Numbered from the stretch's first letter, positions 53,164 to 62,267 are shown. The stretch: DNA of 64,000 nt from CAJXVA01 sp963761755 (GCA_963761755.1 CAVXIC010000031.1:1-64000); one strand, 5' to 3'. The notes: generated from the sequence alone by a model not told the origin. Numbers and translations are program-made.

Positions 53164-53775
53164 TCAGTCTCCGTCCAGCTCCATGACCTCGAGGTCGTCG
53201 TCGTCATCCTCGTCCTCGTCTGCAAGCCGCAGCAGCCCCACCGGATCGCCGTGCTGGACGAGCACGGGGACCTCGAAGAGGGGGACCCGGGCGCTGGCGT
53301 GCTGCTGCGCGATCAGCTCGACGAAGCGGCGCAGCGCGTCCTCGCCCTGGGTGCCGGCGGTGACATAGGCGTGGCCCCGGCAGGGGATGCCGACGGCGAG
53401 CATGTCGGTATCCAGCCGTCGCTGCAGCAAACGCATGAACGCGGGCTCGAGCAAGGCTTCGCTGGCGAAGTAGGATCCATGCACGTCGATCACCGAGAAG
53501 GTCTCGTAGTCCAGGCGGTCGAGCGCGAAGTCCAGCCCGGTGAGCGTCGCGCGGGCGATGGAGCGAAGCTCGACCAGGCGCTCGGGGTCGGACGCGAAGA
53601 ACTCGAACGCGTCGGGGGTGTCGGTGCCATACGCGACCCAGGGGAGCTCGATCGCCGCGTTCCACACCGGCGTGTCCCCGATCAGCGGCTCGCACAGCAC
53701 CGCCGCGGCGTCGGGCCATCGGGGGGGCTGCAAGCACGGGAGGATGGGTCCCCGGGCGGATGTGATCGCGGTCAT
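53164..53775 (-). CDS. Hypothetical cytoplasmic protein with acidic tail
   Basis: 203 residues from the ATG at 53775, no signal peptide. The sequence is alpha/beta (GPILPCLQPPRWPDAAAVLC, FALDRLDYETFSVIDVHGSY, DMLAVGIPCRGHAYVTAGTQ, RVPLFEVPVLVQHGDPVGLL) and ends in an acidic run (ADEDEDDDDDLEVMELDGD). No family is recognised; relatives seem to occur in Myxococcota. Its stop is 4 bases from the stop of the convergent outer-membrane protein gene, and it diverges from the TonB-like gene with about 50 bases between the starts. Confidence 0.65.
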   Translation of the reverse strand: MTAITSARGPILPCLQPPRWPDAAAVLCEPLIGDTPVWNAAIELPWVAYGTDTPDAFEFFASDPERLVELRSIARATLTGLDFALDRLDYETFSVIDVHGSYFASEALLEPAFMRLLQRRLDTDMLAVGIPCRGHAYVTAGTQGEDALRRFVELIAQQHASARVPLFEVPVLVQHGDPVGLLRLADEDEDDDDDLEVMELDGD

Positions 53776-53827
53776 GGCGTGGGACGAATAGCACTAGCCG
53801 GGCCGACCGCAGGCGCGTCAGGATGCG

Positions 53828-54985
53828 GTGGTGACGAAATCGAACCAGCACCGAAGCGCTGTCGCGAAGGCGACCGCTGCTTCGCTGCTGGTTCACGTCT
53901 CGGTGGCGCTCGCGCTCGTGATCCTGCCCGAGCCCGCGCCGTCCGAGGCCCCGCCCCCTGCGGACGCCATCCAGCTCACGTGGCTCGACGCACCGCCGGT
54001 CCCCGAGCCCGCGCCGAACCCGACACCCACGCCGGCCCCCAGCCAGGACGCTCGTGCGCCCGCGCCGGGGTCGGGCGTGCCGGAGCCCGCGCCTGGGCCC
54101 GAGCGCGAGCCCGAGCCCGAAGAGGCGGGACCCCAGGACGCCGGGGCCGGGACGCGCGACGGGCCTGGTCCGCCGGAACCCGCGTCCGCCCCGAGCGCCG
54201 ACGGGTCCTCTCCGCTGTCGCTTCGGGGCCTGCGCGGCGGGGACTCGGCGCGCGCGTCCTCGGGCCCGGGGGTCGTACCCGCGCCGTCCGAGGCCATAGC
54301 CCATCTCACCCCCCGACCGATGCCGCGCCCCGCCGCACCCCAGGGCCCCGTGCTGCCGCCCGAAGACCGGGAGGTCCGCTCGCTCGAGGAGGCCGGCTTT
54401 CGCAAGGGCAAGAACGGGACCTACAAGCTCGGGAAGCTCAGCTCGTCGTTCAGCGCGACGGTGCACCCCGACGGGCGGGTGTCCTTTCGAGACAAGTCCT
54501 TCAACGTCAATCCCGCGCGGCTCGGCACCGGGCTGCTCGCCCCGCAGCGACTCGCTGGTGAAGAGCAGTTCCGAACCCTCAAGACTCGACTGCTCCGGCA
54601 GACCTTCGAGCTGCGGATGCAGATGGCGCGCTCCTGGTCGACCAAGCACATGCGTACGCAGCTCGCCGCGCTCGGGCGGCAGCTCGAGCAGACCTGGTCG
54701 CGCGCGGATTGGTCGACGCAGCGCCGGCGAAAGATGCTGTTCACGCTGTGGGACGACTGCGTCGAGCCGCCGGCGGAGGCGGGGCGGCGCGACGCGGACA
54801 GCGTGGACGATTCGCTCGACCAGGCCCGCGTGGAGGCGGGTGTGAAGGCGCGCAAGACCGTGATCGCGTTCATCAAGGCCGAGCTGCCCCAGGGCTCTGC
54901 GGACGCCTATCCCCCCGCCGAACTCGAGGCCCTCAACCGATCGCGCGAGAGTCGGAGCCGCTTCGATCCCTACGGGAGCGGCTGA
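53828..54985 (+). CDS. TonB-like N-terminally anchored protein with Pro-rich spacer
   Basis: 385 residues from the GTG at 53828. One N-terminal membrane helix (ATAASLLVHVSVALALVILP) in the TonB/AgmX style is followed by AIQLTWLDAPP, a 130-residue Pro/Ala/Glu/Gly spacer with PEPAPGP-type repeats, and a globular part from about 185: SLEEAGFRKGKNGTYKLGKL, TVHPDGRVSFRDKSFNVNPA, a helical stretch with LWDDCVEPP and the end AFIKAELPQGSADAYPPAEL and SRESRSRFDPYGSG. The C-terminus is not the classical TonB CTD. It probably spans the periplasm; partner unknown. Its stop is one base from the stop of the carboxypeptidase gene. Confidence 0.75.
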   Translation: MVTKSNQHRSAVAKATAASLLVHVSVALALVILPEPAPSEAPPPADAIQLTWLDAPPVPEPAPNPTPTPAPSQDARAPAPGSGVPEPAPGPEREPEPEEAGPQDAGAGTRDGPGPPEPASAPSADGSSPLSLRGLRGGDSARASSGPGVVPAPSEAIAHLTPRPMPRPAAPQGPVLPPEDREVRSLEEAGFRKGKNGTYKLGKLSSSFSATVHPDGRVSFRDKSFNVNPARLGTGLLAPQRLAGEEQFRTLKTRLLRQTFELRMQMARSWSTKHMRTQLAALGRQLEQTWSRADWSTQRRRKMLFTLWDDCVEPPAEAGRRDADSVDDSLDQARVEAGVKARKTVIAFIKAELPQGSADAYPPAELEALNRSRESRSRFDPYGSG

Positions 54986-54986
54986 T

Positions 54987-57149
54987 TCACGACGGCGCGA
55001 GGGTGATGTCGACGTCGGTTGCGCCGCGCACGTCGACCTCCAGCGTGGCCGAGGCGTAGCCGGGGGCGCTCGCTGCGAGCGTGTAGCTGCCGTTGCGATG
55101 CACGAGCCGGTCGAAGCGGCCGTCGCGAGCGCGGGCGGTCCAGCGTTCGCCGGCGCGCAGCTGAATCTCCTCGACGTGCACCGCGGCCTCGATGGGGTTG
55201 CCGTCGGCCGTACGCACGTGCCCGCTGATCCGCGGACCGCCGTGGACGCGATCGAGCAGGGTCCGCCACAGCGGGCGCGTTGCGGCGACGGCGAGGGCCC
55301 GAACCTCCAGCGGTGGATTGTGATGCGAGCCTTCGACGATGTACGCGGCCGTGCCGTGGGCGTGCATCAGCCAGTCCTGATCGGCGCCCGAGACCGAGTA
55401 GCCGCCCTTGCGGACCCGGATCGGGCGCCCGTTGGGCTGCACGAGGCCGGCGGCCTCCATGGACTTGGCCAGCGAGAAGGCGACGTTGGGCGTCGGAGCC
55501 AGCGCGTCGGCGAGCGTGTAGGGCACGAAGATGGCGGTGCCGACGGTGTGGAACGAGATCGAGGCGCTGAAGCGCTGCCGGTCGGCGAGCGAGGCCATCG
55601 CCCACGACTCGGGCTCGGAGAGGGGGTGCGGCCCGCGGTAGTACTTGTTGCCGATCACGCCGCTGCTGCCGGGGGACACGCCCCAGCCGTGGTCGTAGTT
55701 GCGGTTGAGATCGACGCCTTCGAACGGGTCGTGGAACCCGTCGAGGTTGGTGTCGCGGCCGTTCTTGCGGCCGGCGAAGCGCGACTCCTCGAGGAACATC
55801 CAGTTGCCGTCGGGGTTGACGATCGGCACGACCCAGATCTCCATGTCGTCGACCCACGCGGTGGTCCGGCGGTCGTGCCCGTAGTTCTCGAGGAGCTCGG
55901 CGGCGGCGTCCAGAGGATATTCGACCGCGAGCAGCTCGCTGGCGTGGTGGGCCCCATTGAGCAGCACTGAGGGCTCGGACTCGTCGGTCAGGGGGTTGTC
56001 GGAGATCTTCAGGCCGAGGATGGGGCGGCCCTGGTGGCTTCGGCCCAGCTCGACCACGGCGGCGACGTCGGGGTAGCGGGCTTGGTAGCCGCGCAGGATC
56101 GCCTCGACCATCTCGACGTTCTTGTAGCTCAGGTCGAGCCGGTACCCGCGCTGGGTCTTCACCGGATCCTCCGCCGCATACTTGCGGTAGTCCGGATCGA
56201 AGGTCTTCCACGGCACGTTGGAGTCGACCGCGAGCACCTCGATGCCTGCCCGCCGGATCCGCTCCAGCCCGACGGTGTCGGTGAAGACGACCGCCTGCTT
56301 GGCGCCGTCGTCGCCCGTCAGGCGGGTCTGGATGCTTCGCCGGAGGTCGGCGGGCAGGGACGTGGTGTCGGCGGCGGGGATGAACACGAACCGGGTGTTG
56401 CCGAAGGGGGTGGTGCCCGGATCGGCGTCGAGCCCGTAGCGCTTGATCGCGCCGTAGCGGCCCGAGCCCTTCGTGGGTTTGGGTACGGCGGTGTCCATGA
56501 CCGACAGCAGGCCGAACCCCATCTGCTCGGCGTGTCTGCCGGCCCGGAACCCCGCGCGCCCCTGGGTGTAGGTCGTCTCGTGGATCGCCAGGGACGCCAG
56601 TCGGTCCAGCGACGCGCCGTCGTAGATCGTGGCGATGATCTGGGGTCCCACCAGGTAGACGATGACTTCGACCGCCTCCATGCGCTGCAGGCGGGGGATC
56701 TTCATCTCGGGGCCGATCGGCAGCACGGTGCCCTTGTCCCAGCGCATCAGGCGGGCGGTGTCGAGGTCCAGGGCGAGCTCGTAGCCCGAGAGCTCTCGCA
56801 GGTCGATGCCGGCCTGGGCCCGAAACAGGAGCGAGCCGTCCACGCGCTTGCCGGGGCGGATGCGGGCCCGGACGAGCCCGTTGGCGACGTCTCCGACGCC
56901 ATCCTTCACCATCCAGAAGCGGTTGCGCGGGTCGTCCTGGGCCCCGAGCTCGAGCACGCCGTCTCGTTCGATCCACGGGCCCCGCGTCTGGGCTCGCCCG
57001 GGCACCGCGGCGGCCGAGGGGATCGCCCGCCCGTGCAGGATCGTCTCCCGGTCGGGGTCGAAGTCGGCGAATCCGGAGGCGGCGGCCACCGTGGCCCAGA
57101 GCCAACAGACCACCGCGGCCAGGGCACCGACGAGCCGTGGCGATCGCAT
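54987..57149 (-). CDS. Secreted M14 family zinc carboxypeptidase
   Basis: 720 residues from ATG 57149 with a signal peptide (LVGALAAVVCWLWATVAAA). An N-terminal beta-sandwich (about 30-220) resembles a concanavalin-like lectin domain (RFWMVKDGVGDVANGLVRAR). The peptidase domain (about 335-620) holds zinc ligands His402 and Glu405 (NGAHHASELLAVEYP), His534 (SISFHTVGTAIF), substrate residues DLNRNYDHGWG, and catalytic Glu606 (AAYIVEGSHHNPP). A carboxypeptidase regulatory-like domain ends it (SGHVRTADGNPIEAAVHVEE). It is expected outside the cell and removes C-terminal residues. The gene upstream on the same strand, a SUMF1-type lipoprotein, ends 51 bases from this start. Confidence 0.93.
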   Translation of the reverse strand: MRSPRLVGALAAVVCWLWATVAAASGFADFDPDRETILHGRAIPSAAAVPGRAQTRGPWIERDGVLELGAQDDPRNRFWMVKDGVGDVANGLVRARIRPGKRVDGSLLFRAQAGIDLRELSGYELALDLDTARLMRWDKGTVLPIGPEMKIPRLQRMEAVEVIVYLVGPQIIATIYDGASLDRLASLAIHETTYTQGRAGFRAGRHAEQMGFGLLSVMDTAVPKPTKGSGRYGAIKRYGLDADPGTTPFGNTRFVFIPAADTTSLPADLRRSIQTRLTGDDGAKQAVVFTDTVGLERIRRAGIEVLAVDSNVPWKTFDPDYRKYAAEDPVKTQRGYRLDLSYKNVEMVEAILRGYQARYPDVAAVVELGRSHQGRPILGLKISDNPLTDESEPSVLLNGAHHASELLAVEYPLDAAAELLENYGHDRRTTAWVDDMEIWVVPIVNPDGNWMFLEESRFAGRKNGRDTNLDGFHDPFEGVDLNRNYDHGWGVSPGSSGVIGNKYYRGPHPLSEPESWAMASLADRQRFSASISFHTVGTAIFVPYTLADALAPTPNVAFSLAKSMEAAGLVQPNGRPIRVRKGGYSVSGADQDWLMHAHGTAAYIVEGSHHNPPLEVRALAVAATRPLWRTLLDRVHGGPRISGHVRTADGNPIEAAVHVEEIQLRAGERWTARARDGRFDRLVHRNGSYTLAASAPGYASATLEVDVRGATDVDITLAPS

Positions 57150-57200
57150 CACGTCTTCGAGTATGGCACGGATGACCGGCAAATCCCGTGCCTCGGGGTG

Positions 57201-59654
57201 TCAGCCCTCGGCGCCCTGGGGGAACCCGAGCAGCGTGACGTCGCCGTGATGACCCGGCGTCGCGTCTTCGAGCAGCTTGGGGATGGAGTCGTAGCCGCTG
57301 GCGCCCAGCCGCAGCTGATGGAAGGGCCCCCAGGTCAGGCTGTGGTGCCAGTGTCCGGTCTGCTTGAACCCGCCCTTGGAGTTGGTCTGCAGCACCACGC
57401 TCTTGGCGTCCATGGGCAGGGCGAGCACGTTGTTGCGGTAGGCGTCGGTGACCTGGCCACCCCACGACGAGGGCGCATTGGAGGTGTAGTAGATGCGGAC
57501 GGGGACGCCGAGCGCGTCGGCGACCTGACCCATCTTCACCATCGCGCCGCCCTCTCGCAGAAGGTCGCCGCCGACGACCCGCAGCCGCCCCTGCATGATG
57601 AGCGTCCGGATGTAGGCGTAGTTCTCCTGCTTCGCCAGCCATCCGTAGCCGCCGGCGCTCGGGTTGGTCTTCCGCTTGTCCTGGTAGTAGGGGTAGAGCT
57701 TGTCGGCGGTGGCGAGGAAGCCCGCCCGCAGGCGCGCGCGGTCGGGATGGTCGGCGAAGGCCTCCTCGAGCACGGCGAGCGCCTTGCTTCGTCCCTGGGC
57801 GCTGAAGCGGTCGACGAAGTCGTCGGCCGTCTCCGATGCCTCGATGAGGGCGAAGACGCGCTGGTGGTCGTTGACCACCCGAGGGTCGTAGTCGACCACC
57901 CAAGCCCACCGCGACCGTGCGGCCGCGATGGTGCTGTAGTTCTGGTCCGACCCGATGCCGATGTAGATGCCGCCGAGGTTCTCGACGTAGTCGTTCCACA
58001 GGTACGAGCGCGGCTCGTTGGTCATGAGGTAGGGAAAGGGGTCGCGGCAGGTCGTCTCCGAGCGCCCCCCGTCCGCCTGCGCTTCGCCCCACTGCGCGCG
58101 CACCTTGGGGCTGCAGATCGCCTTGTCGGTGATCGGGTCGTCCTGCACCGACGCGAAGGCGGCCAGGTCCTCGGCCGTCGCAGGCTCGGGGGGCGGCGGT
58201 GCTTTGCGCGGCTCGGCCAGGTGCACCGGCGGGTATGCGGTGAGGTAGGGATTGTGGGTCGCGCAGCGCATGCCGAGCCTGTGGCTGCCGGTGACGAGCG
58301 CCTCGAGCCGGCGATGCGATCCCCGCGTGCGGTGCTTGGGCCAGTACCAGCTGCCGCCGCGCAGGATGCGTTCTCCCTCGCAGGGGAACGCACCGTCGCA
58401 GGGGCCTTGGGGGTCCAGACCATTGCAGGCGTCGCCGCACGCCTCCACGCTCTGGATGCCCGCGGTCTGCGTCCACTCGTAGCCGTTGCCCGCCATATCG
58501 TGCAGGCCGTAGTGGCCCGCGGGGAACGACCCCACCGGCTTGGTCGCGTGTTCGTTGCAGTCCCAGCGATGTGCCTTGCCCGGGTAGGGCGTGCAGCCGA
58601 AGGGTGCGCACTCGCGGAACACGGCGCGTTCGCAGGTCGGCTCTTCGTCGCCCCACGGGTAGAGGTCCCCATCGGGACCTCGGGCGGCTTTCTCCCACTC
58701 CCACTCGGTGGGCAGGCGCTTGCCCGCGAACGCGCAGTAGCTGCGAGCCCGGTGCCAGTCCATCGGCATCGCCGGCTGGTCGGGTCCGACGAAGGGCTTC
58801 ATGATGCTCTGCGTCCGGTTGATCCGGATCTTGCACGCGCCCGCCTCGTGGCACGCGTCGTACTCGGCATTGGTCACCTCGTGGACGTCGATGTAGTAGG
58901 TGCTGAGGATCAGCTCGCGCTGCGGTGCCTCCTCGGGCAGGCCATCGTCGTAGCCGACGATCGCCGGACCACCGGGGATGCAGGCCATGCCCTGAGGTGC
59001 CGGGACGCACGGGGCGAATGCGAAGGAGAGGACGACCGAGGCCCCTGCGCTGGATACGGCCTCGGCGGCCTCCATCAGGGTCTGGGCAGAGCCGGTGTCG
59101 AGCACATCGATCGCGACCGCGGTTCCGAAGTCGGCCGACAGTGACGCCAGGTCGTCTCCGCCGCCGACGCGGGCGGAGCCCTCGTACAGCGCCCAGCCCG
59201 AGCCGCGCGGACGCAGCACCCGCGGCGATGCGTCGGCCTCGGCGCGCCCCAGCGCGATCGACGACTCGCCCATCCGCAGCGACGCGGTGGTCCCGGGCGC
59301 GACGGCGCTGGCCCAGACCTGTCGGATCGCGCCGACGGTCGTGTTCGGCGCTGCGGTGACGATGCGCTCGGAGGCCTCCGCGAACGCGTCGGCGAGGGCG
59401 GGGTGGTCGTAGACGGCAGCGTACTCCGGATCGACCCGGCCTGGCGCCTCCGGGGGCCGTAGCTGCGCAGATGTGGAGCCGATGCTCGCCGTCTGCCCGG
59501 CGATCGAAATCGTCGCCGCAGCAGGTGGTGCGATGCGCTGTATGGGGGGCGCGGCCGTGGGAGCGGCGGGCTCGGGCGTGACCGCTGGCGGGGGTGGGGC
59601 CGGCTCTTGGCAAGCAGCGAGGGCGCAGAGCATCAGGACGCAGGCGCGGCGCAT
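57201..59654 (-). CDS. SUMF1/formylglycine-enzyme-type lipoprotein fused to a C-terminal LIC_10091-like domain
   Basis: 817 residues from the ATG at 59654: signal and lipobox LMLCALAAC, a Pro/Ala linker, an unassigned N-terminal region (75-215), then an FGE-sulfatase/SUMF1 domain at about 223-465 (MACIPGGPAIVGYDD, YYIDVHEVTNAEYDAC, GKRLPTEWEWEKAARGPDGD, LHDMAGNGYEWTQTAG, RILRGGSWYWPKHRTRGSHR). The C-terminal 320 residues read YVENLGGIYIGIGSDQNYST, RWAWVVDYDPRVVNDHQRVF and MVKMGQVADALGVPVRIYYT, which recall the methyltransferase-like LIC_10091 proteins of Leptospira (tentative, from memory). SUMF1 domains without the Cys pair bind ligands rather than make formylglycine. It is probably co-transcribed with the carboxypeptidase. 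Confidence 0.8.
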   Translation of the reverse strand: MRRACVLMLCALAACQEPAPPPPAVTPEPAAPTAAPPIQRIAPPAAATISIAGQTASIGSTSAQLRPPEAPGRVDPEYAAVYDHPALADAFAEASERIVTAAPNTTVGAIRQVWASAVAPGTTASLRMGESSIALGRAEADASPRVLRPRGSGWALYEGSARVGGGDDLASLSADFGTAVAIDVLDTGSAQTLMEAAEAVSSAGASVVLSFAFAPCVPAPQGMACIPGGPAIVGYDDGLPEEAPQRELILSTYYIDVHEVTNAEYDACHEAGACKIRINRTQSIMKPFVGPDQPAMPMDWHRARSYCAFAGKRLPTEWEWEKAARGPDGDLYPWGDEEPTCERAVFRECAPFGCTPYPGKAHRWDCNEHATKPVGSFPAGHYGLHDMAGNGYEWTQTAGIQSVEACGDACNGLDPQGPCDGAFPCEGERILRGGSWYWPKHRTRGSHRRLEALVTGSHRLGMRCATHNPYLTAYPPVHLAEPRKAPPPPEPATAEDLAAFASVQDDPITDKAICSPKVRAQWGEAQADGGRSETTCRDPFPYLMTNEPRSYLWNDYVENLGGIYIGIGSDQNYSTIAAARSRWAWVVDYDPRVVNDHQRVFALIEASETADDFVDRFSAQGRSKALAVLEEAFADHPDRARLRAGFLATADKLYPYYQDKRKTNPSAGGYGWLAKQENYAYIRTLIMQGRLRVVGGDLLREGGAMVKMGQVADALGVPVRIYYTSNAPSSWGGQVTDAYRNNVLALPMDAKSVVLQTNSKGGFKQTGHWHHSLTWGPFHQLRLGASGYDSIPKLLEDATPGHHGDVTLLGFPQGAEG

Positions 59655-59685
59655 CGCGCCCTCGATACCACGGAGGGCCCCAGAG

Positions 59686-60456
59686 CTACTCGAACTTGGA
59701 GAAATCCGGGGCGCGCTTCTGGAAGAACGCCTGCATGGCCTCGGTGGCCTCGGGGGAGCGCAGCCGCGCGAGGAAATGCTCTCCCTCTCGCTCCATGGCG
59801 GCCTGCAGCCGCTCCAGGTGGGCGTCACCGATCAGCTGCTTGGTGAGCCGGACCGAGGCGGGCGGAAGCCCGGCAATCTCGAGCGCGATGGCGCGGGCGT
59901 GCGCGTCGAGCTCCTCGGGTGGGAGGACCTCGTTGACCAGCCCGATCTCCACAGCGGTCTGGGGACCGAAGGTCCTGCCGAGCATCAGCAGCTCGGTCGC
60001 CTTGACCCGGCCGGCCATGCGGGGAAGCAGGTAGCTGGAGCCGGCTTCGGGGCACAGACCCAAGGGCACGAAGGGCATCTTGAACTTGGCGCGACTCGAG
60101 CAGTACGCGAGGTCGCAGTGCATGAGCAAGGTGGTGCCGATGCCCACCGCCGCCCCGTCGACCGCCGCGATCATCGGCTTGCGCAGCTTGGGCAGCCACC
60201 CCAAGACGCGGCCCACCGGGGAGTCCATCGAGCTGGGCGGGTCCTTCATGAAGTCGCTCAGGTCGTTGCCGGCGGTGAAGGTGCCGCCCTCTCCGCGCAC
60301 CACCAAGACCCGGACCTGGGGGTCCTCGTCGGCCCGCTTCAGCTGCTCGACCAGCGCGTCGTACATGGCCAGCGTCAGCGCGTTCTTCTTGCTGGGCCGG
60401 TTGAACGTGACCGTGAGGACCTTCTCGGACAGCTCGTGGGTGAGCGCTTCGGACAT
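59686..60456 (-). CDS. Enoyl-CoA hydratase/isomerase (crotonase) family
   Basis: 256 residues. Crotonase fold: VLTVTFNRPSKKNALTLAM, the oxyanion-hole TFTAGNDLSDFM and AAVDGAAVGIGTTLLMHCDL. Of the two hydratase Glu residues only the second is present (Glu127 in GLCPEAGSSYLLPRMAG); the first position is Phe119 in KMPFVPLG. This single-Glu pattern is that of delta3,delta2-enoyl-CoA isomerases, which shift the double bond during unsaturated fatty-acid oxidation, so I prefer isomerase to hydratase. The start ATG at 60456 is 32 bases or so from the SUMF1 gene's far side; it diverges from the AAA+ gene with 83 bases between starts. Confidence 0.9.
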   Translation of the reverse strand: MSEALTHELSEKVLTVTFNRPSKKNALTLAMYDALVEQLKRADEDPQVRVLVVRGEGGTFTAGNDLSDFMKDPPSSMDSPVGRVLGWLPKLRKPMIAAVDGAAVGIGTTLLMHCDLAYCSSRAKFKMPFVPLGLCPEAGSSYLLPRMAGRVKATELLMLGRTFGPQTAVEIGLVNEVLPPEELDAHARAIALEIAGLPPASVRLTKQLIGDAHLERLQAAMEREGEHFLARLRSPEATEAMQAFFQKRAPDFSKFE

Positions 60457-60539
60457 CGGCGCGAAGCCTACCCGGGCGGAGCCTGCAAGTCTGCCGGACC
60501 CGCATGCGTCCCCATGCGCCCGGGGTACACTTCGGCACC

Positions 60540-62267
60540 ATGTCCACGGGCACACCCCCAGATGGGTCCACCGCGTCCACGCACTCCCCGATCGTCGTGG
60601 CGCTTCCCGCCGGCGGCTTCGATCGGCCCGGGATGCGAACCCTCGTCAAGGATGCCGGGCTCGCCAAGGTGTTGCATGCCTACGTGCGCGCACCGTTCGG
60701 ACACACGGTCACGACGCTCGGTGCGCTCGAGGCCATCGCCGAGTCGTGCGACCTGGCGTTGGCGACCTCGGAGTCCCTGCACGCGGCCTTGCTCGAGGAC
60801 GTGGCGCGCTCCGGCAGCCTGGCGATCCCCGAGCCGACGACCGACCAGAGGCTTTTCCTGGGCGCGTTCTGCCTGACGGCGCTCGCCGACGACGTCTGTC
60901 CGCGGCTGGCCGAACTCGCTCCGGTGCCCGAGCCCTCCTCCGATCTCGAGGCGGACGGGCTGGAGGCGCTGCTCGAACAGCCCCCGCGTGGGCTGCTCGA
61001 GCGGGTCATGAAGATGGCCGCTCGGTACGTCGCGGTGCAGCAGGAGCGCCACGGCGCCGCCAGCAGCCCCGCGCTGCTGGAGCGGGAGGCGTGGGCGGTG
61101 ACGACGGTGCATGCCTTCATCGTCCAGCTCCGCGGTGCCGTGGAGCGCCTCACCCACGGAGGACGGCTGCGGCCCTTCGGCGTCGCGCTCGCCCAGCGCA
61201 GCCTCACGGTCGGCAAACGCCGCTACGAGGGCTTTCGGGCCCGGCCGGTCGGCGACCCCGTCACCGACCTCAAGCCGGTCCGGGTCGAGGATGTCGTCGG
61301 CAACACCGACTACGTCGCCGCCGCGCTCAAGCTCGCCCGGGACGTGGCCGCCTACGACCTGCAGGCGGGTCGCAGCGCCAAGCGGATCAACCCGGTGTTG
61401 TTCGCACTGGGCCGGCCCGGATGCGGCAAGACGATCACCGCGCACGCGGTGGGCAACTACTTCTTGGAGTACTGCCGGGCGCGCGACATCCCGGCCCGTT
61501 TCCGCGTGATTCGTCGGACCGACTGGGCGAGCTCGTATCAGAACGCGAGCGCAGCGTCGCTGATCAAGATCTTCAAAGAGGAGGTCTACGGTTTCGACGG
61601 GGTGTGCGGGGTGTACTGGGCGGACATCGACACCGCGTTCGCGAGTCGCAGCAGCGGGGACTTGCGGATGGAGGAGAAGAACAACCTCGGCGCGGTCTTC
61701 GGCATCTTCGACGGCACGCTCATCCCCAAGGACGGCAAGTGGTTCATGATGTGCGACGCCAACTTCATGCAGATGGACGAGGCGACGACCTCGCGCATCG
61801 CCCAGAACCCGTTTCGCGTGCGGGGGCCGAGCACGCCGGGCGACTACGTTCGGCTGCTTCGGGACATCCTGCTGCGCGAGGAGAACGCCAACATCCTCGC
61901 CGATCAAGCCCAGTGGGAGTCGATCGGAGCGCTGTGCGTGCAGGCCGATCTGTCCGGCCGCGCGATCGAGTCGGTCGCGGGCAACGTGCGGTCCCGGATC
62001 CAGGACTTCGAGTACCCCGACGCCTACTTCTCCGCCGACTTCGAGACCCGTCAGCGGCTGCTGCGGGAGCTCTCGGTGAAGGTGGACGCCGACACCGTGC
62101 GCAAGGAGGTTGCGGACTACGTGGAGTTCCGCAAGGACGCGGACGAAGCCGCCGCGGCCGACCGCTTCGAGCACGAGGTGTCGGCGATGGTCGACCGGCT
62201 CAATGCGGGGCGTGCTGCAGCGGAGCGCCTTGCGGCATCCGCCGTACCCACCGAGCCTTCCGTTTAG
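60540..62267 (+). CDS. AAA+ family ATPase, first gene of a kinase-containing cluster
   Basis: 575 residues from the ATG at 60540, no signal peptide. The N-terminal 250 residues are helical and unassigned. The AAA+ module begins near VEDVVGNTDYVAAALKLARD; Walker A is GRPGCGKT (291-298), Walker B-like GVYWADID (357-364) followed by TAFASRSSGDLRMEEKNN, a sensor-like FMMCDANFMQMDEATTSRIA and a candidate arginine finger in SRIAQNPFRVR. It resembles spastin/PrkA-distant AAA+ proteins without a clear family. The gene is followed 57 bases on by a DUF1232-like gene and then a kinase-FHA gene, so it probably acts as the motor of a regulated complex (inference). Confidence 0.75.
   Translation: MSTGTPPDGSTASTHSPIVVALPAGGFDRPGMRTLVKDAGLAKVLHAYVRAPFGHTVTTLGALEAIAESCDLALATSESLHAALLEDVARSGSLAIPEPTTDQRLFLGAFCLTALADDVCPRLAELAPVPEPSSDLEADGLEALLEQPPRGLLERVMKMAARYVAVQQERHGAASSPALLEREAWAVTTVHAFIVQLRGAVERLTHGGRLRPFGVALAQRSLTVGKRRYEGFRARPVGDPVTDLKPVRVEDVVGNTDYVAAALKLARDVAAYDLQAGRSAKRINPVLFALGRPGCGKTITAHAVGNYFLEYCRARDIPARFRVIRRTDWASSYQNASAASLIKIFKEEVYGFDGVCGVYWADIDTAFASRSSGDLRMEEKNNLGAVFGIFDGTLIPKDGKWFMMCDANFMQMDEATTSRIAQNPFRVRGPSTPGDYVRLLRDILLREENANILADQAQWESIGALCVQADLSGRAIESVAGNVRSRIQDFEYPDAYFSADFETRQRLLRELSVKVDADTVRKEVADYVEFRKDADEAAAADRFEHEVSAMVDRLNAGRAAAERLAASAVPTEPSV

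Noticed and set aside
54970..59613. A 1547-codon open frame on the minus strand
   Set aside because: It overlaps the carboxypeptidase and SUMF1 genes in another frame on the same strand and consists of Arg/Pro/Gly-rich sequence without domains.
57201..59654. True formylglycine-generating enzyme acting on sulfatases
   Set aside because: No sulfatase gene is nearby, the protein is a lipoprotein, and I do not see the family's active-site Cys pair in its usual place.
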